A DNA stretch of 64,000 nt from Hyalangium ruber. Lineage in GTDB: Bacteria > Myxococcota > Myxococcia > Myxococcales > Myxococcaceae. How positions within the stretch are numbered: position 1 is the first letter of the stretch; every line of letters starts with the position of its first letter. Shown here in pieces: positions 30,717 to 40,161 of the stretch. Position numbers and translations under genes: made by a program. Where the stretch lies: NCBI RefSeq assembly GCF_034259325.1, contig NZ_JAXIVS010000004.1, positions 186,001 to 250,000 of the forward strand. Direction: 5' to 3'. The notes beneath the pieces are model-generated. The model ran no database searches, was not told the DNA's origin, and saw only the letters and a list, made by a program, of their open reading frames with translations.

Positions 30717-31346
30717 CTACTCGTCCTTCTTCCCGCCCCCGAAGAGCTTGGCCAGGAGCGCTCCCAGCACGGCGAGCGCTCCACCAATCTTGGCCAGGCC
30801 GCCTCCCGCCAACCGGGCCGCGTCATCCGCGATGCCCACGCCCGAGCCGACGCCGCGCACCACGTTGTCCGCGTACGCTCCGGCGTGTACGCCCCGGGCG
30901 GCATCATCCCCGAAGGAGCTCAGCGGGACGGCGTGCAGCGTGTCATCTCCCAGGGTCGCCGTGCTCCCCGCTCCCTGGAGCCCGCCCCCCATCGCTCCCG
31001 GCCTGGGGGCCGGGCCCCGAGGCGGCGCACTGGGGAGGAGCATCGCCTTCGCCGCGTCATCCTCCACGGGGGAGAGGGCCTCGAGGCCCTGCACCGACTC
31101 CTCCGCGACGCTGGTGGCTCCCGAAGCCGTCGGGTGGGGGGTACCACGAACCTGGGACGCGGGCCGCCGCTCCGCCTTCCTCGGGTCCAGGGCGTCCTCC
31201 GCGAGGTCCTGCGCGACGTCCACTCCGTCCTGGAGGCTCGGGCCGGAGTCCTCCTCTTCCTCGGCCGCCTGCTGGCCCATCGCCGGAGCGGCGAACAGGG
31301 TCACGGCGAGCAGTGCTCCGAAGCCACCACGCAATCCGAACTTCAT
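30717..31346 (-). CDS. Hypothetical exported protein
   Basis: 209 residues with a signal peptide (LLAVTLFAAPAMGQ) and a good ribosome-binding site (AGGAGGGG). The mature protein is low-complexity, Ala/Gly/Asp/Pro-rich. It shows a loose repeat of (G)DDxAxxVHAG type (GDDTLHAV, GDDAARGVHAG, ADNVVRGV, ADDAARLAGG) and a hydrophobic Gly-rich stretch near the C terminus that ends in a Lys/Asp/Glu tail. No family recognised. It converges on the M28 gene. Confidence 0.68.
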   Translation of the reverse strand: MKFGLRGGFGALLAVTLFAAPAMGQQAAEEEEDSGPSLQDGVDVAQDLAEDALDPRKAERRPASQVRGTPHPTASGATSVAEESVQGLEALSPVEDDAAKAMLLPSAPPRGPAPRPGAMGGGLQGAGSTATLGDDTLHAVPLSSFGDDAARGVHAGAYADNVVRGVGSGVGIADDAARLAGGGLAKIGGALAVLGALLAKLFGGGKKDE

Positions 31347-31409
31347 TGCCCCCTCCTGGGCTCAGTCGTACCGCCAAAGCCGCCCCGCGCGCAAACCCGC
31401 GGGCAGTTC

Positions 31410-32576
31410 CTAGAGCGAGCGCAGGGCGATCTCCGTGAGTTCCTCGTCCGTGAGCACCAGGGGGTTGGCCTTCATGCTGCTGGCCACGCGCGCCTTCTCC
31501 ACCAGCCGTGGCACCTCGGCCTCCGTCAGCCCATAGCGGCGCAAGCCGGGCACGCTCAGCGCCTGGCACAGCTCCTGGACCCAGGTGATGGCCTCCTCGG
31601 CCCGCGCCTCGGGCCGACCGGTGAGCAGCGCCGCCACCTCCTGGAAGCGCGGGAGCGCCGGGTGCGCGGCGGCACGGGCTTGGAGTGCGCGCAGGTTCAC
31701 CTCCAGCGTGGCCGCCAGAAGCGCGGCACACACGGCACCATGAGGCGCTTGGAACATGCCGCCCACCGGCGCCGCGAAGCCATGCACCGCGCCCAGCCCG
31801 GAGTTGGCCAGGCACAGCCCGCCGAAGAGGCTGGCCAGCGCCAGGTCCTCCCGCGCGGGCGCATCGAACGTCTCCAGCACCGCCCGGCGCAGCGAGCGCG
31901 CCGAGCGGCGTATCCCCTCTCGGGCCAGCGAGTCGGTGAGCGGATTGGCCCGAGCGGACAGGAACGGCTCGATGAGCTGCGAGAGCGCGTCCAGTCCGCT
32001 GGAGGCAATCACCGGCCCGGGAGCGCCAGCGAGCAGGTCCGGATCCACCAGCGCCACGCGCGGCAGCATGAGCGGGCTGCGCAGGCTGGCCTTCACCTTC
32101 TCCTCGTTGGAGCCCAGCACCGCGTTGCGCGTCACCTCCGAGCCGGTGCCGGCCGTGGTGGGAATGGCCACCAGCGGCACCGAGGGGTGCGTGAGCGGGC
32201 GTCCCCGGCCAATCACCTCCAGGTAGTCGAGCGGGTCGCCTCCGTTGGCGGCCAGCGCGGCGATGGCCTTGCCCGTGTCGATGACGCTGCCGCCGCCCAG
32301 GGCCACCACGACATCACACCCCACGGCGATGGCGGTGGCGGTGCCCTCGCGCGCCACCTCCAGCGTGGGCTCGCCCTCCACGCGGAAGACGACGGTGGCC
32401 AGCCCGAGGCGATCCAGCATCTCGCGCAGCGGCTGCGCGCGTGCGGGACTCTTCCCGGTGACGATGAGCACCCGGCGGCCGCCCAGGGACCGCACCACCT
32501 CGGGCGCCTCGGCGAGGCGGCCGGCGCCGAAGAGGATACGGGTGGCGGTGGCGAACTCGAAGCCCAGCGCGCTCAT
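31410..32576 (-). CDS. Iron-containing (group III) alcohol dehydrogenase / maleylacetate reductase-like
   Basis: 388 residues. NAD-binding [13 protein letters not shown] and the [13 protein letters not shown] motif ([17 protein letters not shown]). Metal-site candidates are Asp in [13 protein letters not shown], His in [12 protein letters not shown] and His in APHGAVC. The second ligand, His in classical DALTHAIE, is Gln here, which is common in one branch of the family but may alter metal choice. Substrate unknown. Its start lies one base after the stop of the ABM gene, so the two are translationally linked. Confidence 0.86.
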   Translation of the reverse strand: MSALGFEFATATRILFGAGRLAEAPEVVRSLGGRRVLIVTGKSPARAQPLREMLDRLGLATVVFRVEGEPTLEVAREGTATAIAVGCDVVVALGGGSVIDTGKAIAALAANGGDPLDYLEVIGRGRPLTHPSVPLVAIPTTAGTGSEVTRNAVLGSNEEKVKASLRSPLMLPRVALVDPDLLAGAPGPVIASSGLDALSQLIEPFLSARANPLTDSLAREGIRRSARSLRRAVLETFDAPAREDLALASLFGGLCLANSGLGAVHGFAAPVGGMFQAPHGAVCAALLAATLEVNLRALQARAAAHPALPRFQEVAALLTGRPEARAEEAITWVQELCQALSVPGLRRYGLTEAEVPRLVEKARVASSMKANPLVLTDEELTEIALRSL

Positions 32577-32577
32577 G

Positions 32578-32895
32578 TCACCACCCCGCGTCTTCAGGAA
32601 AGGCGTTGACGTACTTCTTGCTCGTCCGGGGCTCGGCCATCATCGGCGCCACGGTGTCGCGCCACTTCAGGTAGTGGGCCGTCTCCTTGTGGGCGGCGGG
32701 GGCCTCGGGCGTGCGGTAGGCCTCGACGAGCACGAAGCGCGTCTTGTCCTCGGTGTCCTGGACGACGTCGAAGCGGGCGATGCCGGGCTCCTTCACGCTG
32801 GCGCGGGCGTTGGCCAGGGTGGCCTCGCGGAAGGCATCGACATGCTCCGGCTTGACGTGGACGTGGACGTGGACGACCAGCAGGCTGTTGGGCAT
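32578..32895 (-). CDS. Antibiotic biosynthesis monooxygenase (ABM) domain protein
   Basis: 105-residue single-domain ferredoxin-like protein, [40 protein letters not shown], followed by [27 protein letters not shown], the ABM/LsrG-type pattern. Such proteins act as small quinol monooxygenases or isomerases, often on reactive carbonyls. Pairing with the alcohol dehydrogenase suggests detoxification or modification of one small aldehyde or phenolic, but the substrate cannot be read from sequence. Confidence 0.82.
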   Translation of the reverse strand: MPNSLLVVHVHVHVKPEHVDAFREATLANARASVKEPGIARFDVVQDTEDKTRFVLVEAYRTPEAPAAHKETAHYLKWRDTVAPMMAEPRTSKKYVNAFPEDAGW

Positions 32896-32942
32896 GGGCG
32901 CAGGGTAGCGCGAGCCCTGGTCCCGGTGGGAGGGGCGGTGCT

Positions 32943-33617
32943 TCAGAAGCGTCCGCTGAGTCCGCCGAGGACTCCTCCCGAGGGGGTCATGCCCAGCACC
33001 GGCACCACCTGAATGCTTGAGCGGTCATGGAGGGTTTGCGGCAACGCGGGCTCGAAGGAGGCATGAGAGAACTCGAACCCGACGATGGCCCCAATCGCGG
33101 GTCCCGCCAGCGCGAGCAGCCACAGCGGCGTGGGCCCGTTGTCCGTGACCAGGAAGATGGCCCCCATCCCGGTCCCCACGGCACCCCCCAGAAAGGTGGG
33201 CAGCAGCCCGCCCTCGCCATTCAACACACTGCCGATGCCGTACACGGTGAGCGAGGACAGGCCCCACGCGCCCAGGAGCATCGGCACAACCATCGCGGGC
33301 TCATTGCAATCCCCCTCGAACGCGGCGCACTGGGAGAGCCCCAGTCCCACCAGTCCCCCTCCGAGGACTCCGCCCGCGCTCGCCACGCTGCCCAGCACCG
33401 TGCTCAGCAAGACGCGGGGAATCATGAGATCGGCCTTCTCCGGCCCGCTCACCTGCCGCCGGGGGATGATCTCTCCCCGAGGAGCAGGCGCCTGGGGCTG
33501 GGGCTCCAGCGGAGCGGTGACGAGCGGCGGAGGGGTCGGAGCGTCCGCCGGCTGGGCGTACCCCGCCATCGGAAGCCACACCAGGAGACACAGGACGAGG
33601 CATGCCCGAGAATGCAT
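32943..33617 (-). CDS. Hypothetical exported membrane-associated protein
   Basis: 224 residues. Signal peptide ([16 protein letters not shown]), a Pro-rich linker, then a Gly/Ala-rich region with four or so hydrophobic stretches ([19 protein letters not shown] and others). It ends in GRF with a C-terminal Phe, as outer-membrane proteins often do. Two cysteines (CAAFEGDC) may be bridged. No family recognised. Its ATG is only 29 bp from that of the divergent DUF4846 gene. Confidence 0.68.
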   Translation of the reverse strand: MHSRACLVLCLLVWLPMAGYAQPADAPTPPPLVTAPLEPQPQAPAPRGEIIPRRQVSGPEKADLMIPRVLLSTVLGSVASAGGVLGGGLVGLGLSQCAAFEGDCNEPAMVVPMLLGAWGLSSLTVYGIGSVLNGEGGLLPTFLGGAVGTGMGAIFLVTDNGPTPLWLLALAGPAIGAIVGFEFSHASFEPALPQTLHDRSSIQVVPVLGMTPSGGVLGGLSGRF

Positions 33618-33646
33618 GTCCCCAGCATAGCCGCATCCCCTCCGCC
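33618..33646. promoter_or_regulatory. Very short divergent intergenic region
   Basis: Only 29 bp separate the two start codons, so the promoters of the divergent genes must overlap each other's coding region. No consensus boxes stand out. Confidence 0.35.
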
Positions 33647-34492
33647 ATGACCTTGAGCTCTCTCGCCTTAGGCCTGCTCCTCCCCGCCCTCCTCGGCACG
33701 GCCCCTCATACGCCCACGCGCGAGGAGCTGACCCGCTACCCCTGGCTCTCCAAGAGCGCGCAGGTGCGGCCGCTGGAGACCACCTTCGCGCCTCCCGCCG
33801 GCTACACCCGGGTGAGCGTGGAAGAGGGCTCGTTCGGAGCCTGGCTGCGAACCCTGCCGCTGCGCCCCGAGGGCACCCCGGTGCGCGACTTCCGGGGCGG
33901 AGAAATCCTGGCCGAGGGCGACGCGCGGCTGGCGGCGGTGGCGGAGCTGGACGTGGGCAAGGCCAACCTCCAGCAGTGCGCCGACTCCATCATCCGCCTC
34001 CACGCCGAGTGGCGCTGGGTGCAGGGCCAGAAGGAGCGCATCGCCTACCGCTTCACCAGCGGACACCTGGCCTCCTGGCCTCAGTACGCAGCCGGAGACC
34101 GGGCGCGCATCTCCGGCTCCAAGGTGACGTGGGTGCGCAGCGCCGGAGCGGACAGCTCCCGCGCCTCGTTCCGAGGCTACCTGGACCTGGTCTTCACCTA
34201 CGCGGGGACGCTGTCACTCCAGGTGGAGAAGAACCGGCCCGCGCGTGAGCAGCTCCGGCCCGGAGACTTCTTCGTGCTCGGGGGCAGCCCGGGACACGCC
34301 GTGCTCGTGCTGGACGTGGCGGTGAACGCGGAGGGCGAGCGGGTGGCGCTGCTGGGCCAGGGCTTCATCCCCGCCCAGGACTTCCACATCCTCTCGCCGG
34401 GGAAGGACGGGCCGTGGTTCTCACTGGAGGGCGAGGAGGTGGCCACCCCCTTCTGGAAGCCCTTCCCCTGGTCCTCATTGCGTCGACTCTGA
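33647..34492 (+). CDS. DUF4846 exported protein
   Basis: 281 residues with a signal peptide (LALGLLLPALLGTA). The DUF4846 pattern is evident: FAPPAGYTRVSVEEGSFGAWLRTLPL near the N terminus, AVAELDVGKANLQQCADSIIRLHAEW, and GDFFVLGGSPGHAVLVLDVA. The conserved His in GHAVLVLD and Cys in LQQCADS hint at a peptidase-like NlpC/P60 or transglutaminase-type fold; this is a guess. The function of the family is unknown. Confidence 0.8.
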   Translation: MTLSSLALGLLLPALLGTAPHTPTREELTRYPWLSKSAQVRPLETTFAPPAGYTRVSVEEGSFGAWLRTLPLRPEGTPVRDFRGGEILAEGDARLAAVAELDVGKANLQQCADSIIRLHAEWRWVQGQKERIAYRFTSGHLASWPQYAAGDRARISGSKVTWVRSAGADSSRASFRGYLDLVFTYAGTLSLQVEKNRPAREQLRPGDFFVLGGSPGHAVLVLDVAVNAEGERVALLGQGFIPAQDFHILSPGKDGPWFSLEGEEVATPFWKPFPWSSLRRL

Positions 34493-34594
34493 GACGGAAT
34501 ATTCGGGGGAAATGGGTGTTCGGCCGCCCGCCCCGGTGGACGAGCGTCCTCCGGGTTGGGTAACACCGCCACCTTCTCTCTCCCCCGGAGATTC

Positions 34595-36664
34595 ATGCGC
34601 TTCAAAACCTTTGCCCGCGTGTTCTGGGCCCCCGGCGCGCTCAGCGCCCTGCTGCTCACCAGCTGCGCCACCAGCTCCCAGTCCCAGGACTCGGGCACCC
34701 AGGCCGCGGCCAACAAGCTCGGCGTCGAGGTGAAGAATTTCGACACCAGCGTCCGGCCGCAGGATGACTTCTACAAGTATGTGAATGGCAACTGGGTGAA
34801 GACGACGCAGATGCCCTCTGACCGGGCGCGTTACGGCACCTTCATCGAGCTGGCGGACAAGAGCGAGGCGGCTCTCAAGCTCATCATCGAGGAGGCCGCG
34901 GCCGTCAAGGACCGCCAGAAGGGCTCGGACACCCAGAAGGTGGGCGACTTGTACGAGAGCTTCATGGACACCCAGCGAATCGAAACGCTGGGCGTGGAGC
35001 CGGTACGCCCCGAGTTGCAGCGCGTGGCGGCGCTGAAGAGCGCGGATGAGCTGCCCGAGCTGCTGGCGCACTTCTACCGCTCCGGCGTGCAGTCGCCGCT
35101 GATGGTGTTCGTGGGCCAGGACGCCAAGCAGTCCACGCGCTACATCGTCTACGCCAACCAGAGCGGGCTGGGCCTGCCGGACCGCGACTACTACTTCAAG
35201 CAGGAGCCGCGCTTCACCGAGGTGCGCGCCGCCTACCAGGCCTACGTGGAGAAGCTGCTCACGCTGGCCGGAGAGAAGGACGCGGCGGCGGCGGCCAAGG
35301 CCATCGTCGCGCTGGAGACGACGCTGGCCGAGAAGAGCTGGGACCGGGTGAAGAACCGCGACCGCGAGGCCACCTACAACCTGAAGACGGTGGACGAGCT
35401 GGAGCAGCTCACCCCGGGCTTCTCGTTCAAGCGCTACCTCAAGGCCGTGGGCGCCGAGGCCACTCCCGGCGTCATCGTCCGCCAGCCGGACTACTTCCAG
35501 GCGCTGGCGCAGGTGCTCAAGAGCACCCCGCTGCCGGTGCTCAAGCAGTACCTCACCTACAAGGTGCTCGACTCGTACGCGCCGCTGCTCAGCAAGGGCT
35601 TCGAGGAGGCGCACTTCGCCTTCCGCGGCCGCACCCTGCAGGGCCAGGAGGAGATTCGCCCGCGGTGGAAGCGCGCCGTGGCCACGGTGGAGGAGGGCCT
35701 GGGCGAGGTGGTGGGCAAGCTCTACGTGGAGCGCAACTTCAGCCCCGAGTCCAAGAAGCGCATGAAGGAGCTGGTGGACAACCTGCGCGTGGCCTTCAAG
35801 CAGGGAATCGATCAGCTCGAGTGGATGAGCCCCGCCACCAAGGCGCAGGCGCAGGACAAGCTCTCGAAGTTCAACGTGAAGATCGGCTACCCGGACAAGT
35901 GGCGTGACTACTCGAAGCTCGAGGTGGTCGCCGGCGACCTGGTGGGCAACGTCAAGCGGGCCACGGCGTTCGAGGTGCAGCACGACCTGGACAAGCTGGG
36001 CAAGCCCATCGACCGGACCGAGTGGGGCATGACGCCGCAGACGGTGAACGCCTACTACAGCTCGACGATGAACGAGATTGTCTTCCCGGCCGCCATCCTC
36101 CAGCCGCCGTTCTTCAACCCCGAGGCGGATGACGCGGTGAACTACGGCGCCATCGGCGGCGTGATTGGCCATGAGATCAGCCACGGCTTCGATGACCAGG
36201 GCAGCCGCTCGGATGGCGACGGCAACCTGCGCGACTGGTGGACGGCCGAGGACAAGAAGGCCTTCGAGCAGCGCACCGGCATGCTGGTGGAGCAGTACAA
36301 CGGCTTCAAGCCCATCGACGCGATGACGGTGAACGGCAAGCTGACGCTGGGCGAGAACATCGGCGACCTGAGCGGGCTGACGGTGGCGTACAAGGCCTAC
36401 CAGCTCTCGCTCGACGGCAAGCCGGCCCCGGTGATCGAGGGCTTCACCGGCGACCAGCGCTTCTTCTTCGGCTGGGGGCAGATCTGGCGCTCGCTGTTCC
36501 GCGACGACTACATGCGGCAGATGCTGCTGACGGACTCGCACTCGCCGGGCCCGTACCGCGTCAACGGCGTGGTGCGGAACATGCCCGAGTTCTACAAGGC
36601 CTTCGACGTGAAGCAGGGCGACCCCAGCTGGCTGCCGCCCGAGCAGCGCGTGAAGATCTGGTAG
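34595..36664 (+). CDS. M13 family metallopeptidase (neprilysin-like) lipoprotein
   Basis: 689 residues. Lipoprotein signal with LLTSC (Cys24), then the all-helical M13 N-terminal domain (RPQDDFYKYVNGNW) and the zinc domain. Zinc ligands: HEISH at 526-530, and Glu587 in GENIGDLSG with the paired Asp591; the substrate-binding NAYY motif occurs in TVNAYYSSTMNEIVFPA. The C terminus ends in the typical MxPxxxCxVW region without the Cys (LPPEQRVKIW). It is expected to trim oligopeptides at the cell surface. CGGAG precedes the ATG at 34595; the upstream frame is not family-like. Confidence 0.92.
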   Translation: MRFKTFARVFWAPGALSALLLTSCATSSQSQDSGTQAAANKLGVEVKNFDTSVRPQDDFYKYVNGNWVKTTQMPSDRARYGTFIELADKSEAALKLIIEEAAAVKDRQKGSDTQKVGDLYESFMDTQRIETLGVEPVRPELQRVAALKSADELPELLAHFYRSGVQSPLMVFVGQDAKQSTRYIVYANQSGLGLPDRDYYFKQEPRFTEVRAAYQAYVEKLLTLAGEKDAAAAAKAIVALETTLAEKSWDRVKNRDREATYNLKTVDELEQLTPGFSFKRYLKAVGAEATPGVIVRQPDYFQALAQVLKSTPLPVLKQYLTYKVLDSYAPLLSKGFEEAHFAFRGRTLQGQEEIRPRWKRAVATVEEGLGEVVGKLYVERNFSPESKKRMKELVDNLRVAFKQGIDQLEWMSPATKAQAQDKLSKFNVKIGYPDKWRDYSKLEVVAGDLVGNVKRATAFEVQHDLDKLGKPIDRTEWGMTPQTVNAYYSSTMNEIVFPAAILQPPFFNPEADDAVNYGAIGGVIGHEISHGFDDQGSRSDGDGNLRDWWTAEDKKAFEQRTGMLVEQYNGFKPIDAMTVNGKLTLGENIGDLSGLTVAYKAYQLSLDGKPAPVIEGFTGDQRFFFGWGQIWRSLFRDDYMRQMLLTDSHSPGPYRVNGVVRNMPEFYKAFDVKQGDPSWLPPEQRVKIW

Positions 36665-36697
36665 CACCCGCTCCAGGCGAAGGAGCGCGGGCGCCGC

Positions 36698-38527
36698 TCA
36701 GGCCCGCGCTCTCGGAGCCACCAGCGGAAACTCGATGGTGAAGGTGGCTCCCTGGTTCCTGCCAGCGCTCGTGCAGGACAGGGAGCCGTTGAGGTCCTGC
36801 GCGGTGAGCGCGCTCATGTGCAGGCCGAAGCCGTGCCCTCCCTTGCGGGTGGTGAAGCCCTGGGTGAAGAGGTGCGGCAGGTGCTCGGCGGGGATGCCCA
36901 CGCCATTGTCGGCTACCGCGATGCGCAGCCGCTGCTCGGGGGTGAGCTCCACGCGGAGGGTGAGCTGCTTGGGCTCCCGGCCGCTCTCCACCAGCGCGTA
37001 GCGGGCGTTGCTCAAGAGGTTGAGGAGGATCTGCAGCAGCTTGTGGCGATCCACCAGCACCGTGGGCACCACGGCGTACTCCGTGCGCACCTGGATGCCC
37101 AGCCGCTCGAAGGACACGCCGTGCAGGCGCAGGGCATCGTCGATGAGCTGGGGCACCGGTACTTGCTCCAGCATCTGCGCCGAGCGCGCGTGCTGCTGCT
37201 GCATGTTCACCACGGCCCGGATGTGGTCCACGCGCTCGCGCAGCGCCTCGGTCTCCACCATGAGCGCCGCCTGATCCTGGAAGAGCTGCTCGTTGAGCGC
37301 CCGGAGGTAGGCGGGGAAGTGCTGGCCGCGCGGGTCGGTCGTGAGGAAGGTGGCCAGGTGCGAGGCGTTCTCGCGCAGCATCGCCGAGGCCCGCGCCAGG
37401 CCGGCCAGCCGCAGGTTGCGCACCCGCTCGGCCACCAGATCCACGGACACGTTCACGCTGTTGAGCGTGTTGCCCACGTTGTGGAGGATACCCGTGGCCA
37501 CCTCCGCCTTGCCCGCCTGGCGCGAGGCGTCCATGAGGCTGCGGTGCATCTCCCCCAGCCGGAGCTCGGCCTCCTTGCGCTCGGTGATGTCGCGCCCGAA
37601 GAGGGTGACGCCCACGGGCCGCGCCCCCGCCCCGAGCACGGGGTTGAGGGAGATGTCCCAAATCTGCCTCCTGCCCTCCGCCGCGACGCTCACCTCGAAG
37701 CCCACCCGCTGTCCGCCCAGCGCCTGGGCCAGCTTCTGCCTGCCCACGTCGGAGGACTCGGGCAGGAGCAGCCGGAAGAGGGCCTCGCCCCGGACGGGCT
37801 CGGGGCCGGGAGGCTCGCGGAACAGCCTCCGCACCGCCTGGTTGGCGGTGAGGATGCGCCCCTGGGCGTCCAACGAGCACACCAGGTCATCCGTGTTCTC
37901 GATGAGGCTGATCAGCTTGCCCTCGCTCTCGCGCAGCGCCGCGTGGGCCTCCAGCCGCGCGGTGCTGTACAGCCAGCTCAGCACCCAGCCGCCCAGCAGG
38001 GAGATGACCGCGAAGAGGCTCAGCATCCGGTCATGGTCATTGTCGAAGAAGAGCGCGCCTCCCGTGCGCACCAGGGGATGGAGGACCAGCACGTTGAGCA
38101 CCATCACCCCGGTGAAGAGCAGGCCCAGGCGGGTGCCGAGCAGGTAGACCACCAGCGCGGGGATCAACATGCTCGCCGCGCTGGCTGCCGCGGCGGCGGT
38201 GCCAATCAAGTGGGTGGAGAAGATCAGCCCCAGCGTGAGCGTCACGCACACCAAGAGGGCCGGGCGTCGCACCGGCGCTCCCCGCCGCACGAGGACCAGC
38301 GCGCCCAGGTAGCAGGCGGAGAAGAGCACTCCCGCGGCCCGGAAGAGGGTGCCATGGGTAGGCGCCTCCGGGCCGACCATGTTGGAGAAGGCCATCAGGA
38401 AGTTGAGGGCCGCGGCGCCCACCACCACGCGCAGGCGGCTGAGCTCCTCGGGCGGCAGCCGGCGCTGCTCCTCGGTGAGGAGCGCGTCCAGCCGCCGCAG
38501 CAGCCACGCCTTCAGGACTCCGCGCAC
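36698..38527 (-). CDS. Membrane-bound PAS sensor histidine kinase
   Basis: Paralogue of the kinase at 1026. Hydrophobic N-terminal region of about six helices, a PAS domain ending in GRDITERKEAEL, phosphoacceptor His in GILHNVGNTLN, then an HATPase domain with NLLSNARYAL, DNGVGIPAEH and GHGFGLHMSALTAQ. Both kinases share the order of domains and no receiver. The frame is open to 38587; GTG at 38527 (VRGVLKAWLLRRLD) seems the best start, though GTG at 38536 is also possible. No partner response regulator is nearby. It converges on the M13 peptidase gene. Confidence 0.87.
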   Translation of the reverse strand: MRGVLKAWLLRRLDALLTEEQRRLPPEELSRLRVVVGAAALNFLMAFSNMVGPEAPTHGTLFRAAGVLFSACYLGALVLVRRGAPVRRPALLVCVTLTLGLIFSTHLIGTAAAAASAASMLIPALVVYLLGTRLGLLFTGVMVLNVLVLHPLVRTGGALFFDNDHDRMLSLFAVISLLGGWVLSWLYSTARLEAHAALRESEGKLISLIENTDDLVCSLDAQGRILTANQAVRRLFREPPGPEPVRGEALFRLLLPESSDVGRQKLAQALGGQRVGFEVSVAAEGRRQIWDISLNPVLGAGARPVGVTLFGRDITERKEAELRLGEMHRSLMDASRQAGKAEVATGILHNVGNTLNSVNVSVDLVAERVRNLRLAGLARASAMLRENASHLATFLTTDPRGQHFPAYLRALNEQLFQDQAALMVETEALRERVDHIRAVVNMQQQHARSAQMLEQVPVPQLIDDALRLHGVSFERLGIQVRTEYAVVPTVLVDRHKLLQILLNLLSNARYALVESGREPKQLTLRVELTPEQRLRIAVADNGVGIPAEHLPHLFTQGFTTRKGGHGFGLHMSALTAQDLNGSLSCTSAGRNQGATFTIEFPLVAPRARA

Positions 38528-38611
38528 GCGACCCACCCCCGGTGTGCCGTGGATCCTACGGTCAGAACCGGCACGCCCGTATCCCACCCCGCCCGCTCCC
38601 GGACGGGAGGC

Positions 38612-39394
38612 TCAGCCCACCTTGTGGGAGGAACTCTCGGACGAGCGCCCCAGCTTGCCCGCCGTGGCCACCACCGAGTCGAGCGCTCCCCGGACGGCGG
38701 CCCGCGCCTTGTCGCCCAGAGCCAGGTCGAGCTGCTTCACCACCGGTACGTCGTGCCGGCATTGGACGCAGCGCGAGGCCTCCACGCGGATGGGGGTGCC
38801 GCAGGCAGGACAGGGCCGGCGGAAGAGCTTCGCCTCCATGCGGTGCGCCATCACGGTGGCCACCACGCCCGCCACCGTCAGCACCACCACCACCCCGAGG
38901 GCCACCGCGGGCGCGAAGAAGACGGCCACGCACAGCCCCAGCGCGCCGCCCTCCTGCAGCCGGGTGAGCCAGCGCAGCGGGTGGAAGAGCTCGCTCTCCA
39001 GGCCGGAGAACTCCACGTGCATCCGCCGCCGCAGCGCCAGCGTGCCAATCGCCAGCCCCGCGCCGCCCGCGCCCACCGCCCACTCGGGGATGCCCTGCGT
39101 CGCCACGTTCATCGAGGCCATCACCGACAGCGCGCCGCCGCCCGCGCTCAGGCCGTACTGCGCCAGCCCGAGCAGCATGTGCATGTCCTCGTCCCGGTCG
39201 GTGATCATCTCGAAGACGAGCACCACCGCGAAGGCGGCCATGGCGCCCGGGTGCGCCATCCACCCCAGCGAGTCGGGCAGCGACACGTAGCCCTGGTGCG
39301 AGGCCAGGGCCACCGCCAGCAGGCTCAAGCCCGCCCGCGTGCCCGAGGCGCTGCTCAAGCCCATGGCCTGGGAGACCACCGTAAAGGGAATCAC
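38612..39394 (-). CDS. DUF4126 membrane protein with C-terminal zinc ribbon
   Basis: 260 residues. The N-terminal 160 residues match DUF4126: SQAMGLSSASGTRAGLSLLAVALASHQGYVSLP, HPGAMAAFAVVLVFEMITDRDEDMHMLLGLAQYGLSAGGGAL, with several membrane helices. Two more helices lead to a C-terminal zinc ribbon CPAC...CVQC and a short tail. The GTG start overlaps the stop of the upstream gene (GTGA), so the two genes form an operon and both carry zinc ribbons next to membrane helices. Confidence 0.78.
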   Translation of the reverse strand: MIPFTVVSQAMGLSSASGTRAGLSLLAVALASHQGYVSLPDSLGWMAHPGAMAAFAVVLVFEMITDRDEDMHMLLGLAQYGLSAGGGALSVMASMNVATQGIPEWAVGAGGAGLAIGTLALRRRMHVEFSGLESELFHPLRWLTRLQEGGALGLCVAVFFAPAVALGVVVVLTVAGVVATVMAHRMEAKLFRRPCPACGTPIRVEASRCVQCRHDVPVVKQLDLALGDKARAAVRGALDSVVATAGKLGRSSESSSHKVG

Positions 39395-40101
39395 GGCTTC
39401 ACCCCCGGCATCGCCCCGAGCACCCGGGACTCCAGCAGCCCGAGCTTGCTCAGGAGCCACAGCACCACCACCACCAGGAGCGCCACCGTCAGCGCCAGCA
39501 CCAGCGCCCACGCCGCCAGCAGCGCCAGCTCCCAGAGCGCCACCGGCGCGCCCTGCCCCTCGCGGCGGATCTGCCAGGTGAGGTAGCGGCGCGTCATCAG
39601 TCCGGCTCCCGCCACCTCGAGCGCGCTCACGGCCGTCTTCACCAGCGCCCCGGCCCCGGGGATGAAGGTGAGCAACTCCAGGACGATGAAGGACAGGGCC
39701 AGGAAGCAGCCGGCCGCCAGCCGCAGCGTCCACCGCGTCACGATGCGCCGGCGCGGGGTGAGCAGCGACAGCCCGGGCTTCACGATGGTGAATCGGAGCC
39801 ACACCAGCGCGCCGATGATGAGCAGCGAGTTGATCAGCGGAAACCAGCTCGCCACCATGGCGCCCACGGCCACGGCGGCCACCGCCAGCCACAGCCGCAC
39901 CGCGGACTGCGCGCCGTGCAGCTCGTGCAGCACCGCCCGGTCCGTGGCGCTGGGCAGCGTCTCCTCGCCGCACCGGGGACAGGGGCGGCCACGCAGCGCG
40001 GTGCCTCCCGGGAGGCGCTCGGCACAGCGGCGGCACCTGCCGGACAGCAGCAGCGCCAGCTCATGCTCCTCGCTGGCCGCCAGGGTGGGCAGACTCGTCA
40101 T
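39391..40101 (-). CDS. Zinc-ribbon membrane protein
   Basis: 236 residues. An N-terminal zinc ribbon (CRRC near 23-26 and CPRC near 41-44) precedes four or five hydrophobic helices, so a cytoplasmic ribbon is followed by a membrane domain. An Arg-rich loop (LTPRRRIVTRW) suggests the inside-positive face. No family recognised. It is the first gene of a two-gene unit with the DUF4126 protein. Confidence 0.72.
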   Translation of the reverse strand: MTSLPTLAASEEHELALLLSGRCRRCAERLPGGTALRGRPCPRCGEETLPSATDRAVLHELHGAQSAVRLWLAVAAVAVGAMVASWFPLINSLLIIGALVWLRFTIVKPGLSLLTPRRRIVTRWTLRLAAGCFLALSFIVLELLTFIPGAGALVKTAVSALEVAGAGLMTRRYLTWQIRREGQGAPVALWELALLAAWALVLALTVALLVVVVLWLLSKLGLLESRVLGAMPGVKP

Positions 40102-40161
40102 CCGTGCTCTCGAAGTGGGAGATGCGCGCGCCCCGTTGCCAGTGTGCTCCCCGGGCGGCCC

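Noticed and set aside
36818-39586. 922-codon plus-strand open frame
   Set aside because: Antisense to the second histidine kinase and the DUF4126 gene; low-complexity His/Gln/Arg content, no recognisable domain.
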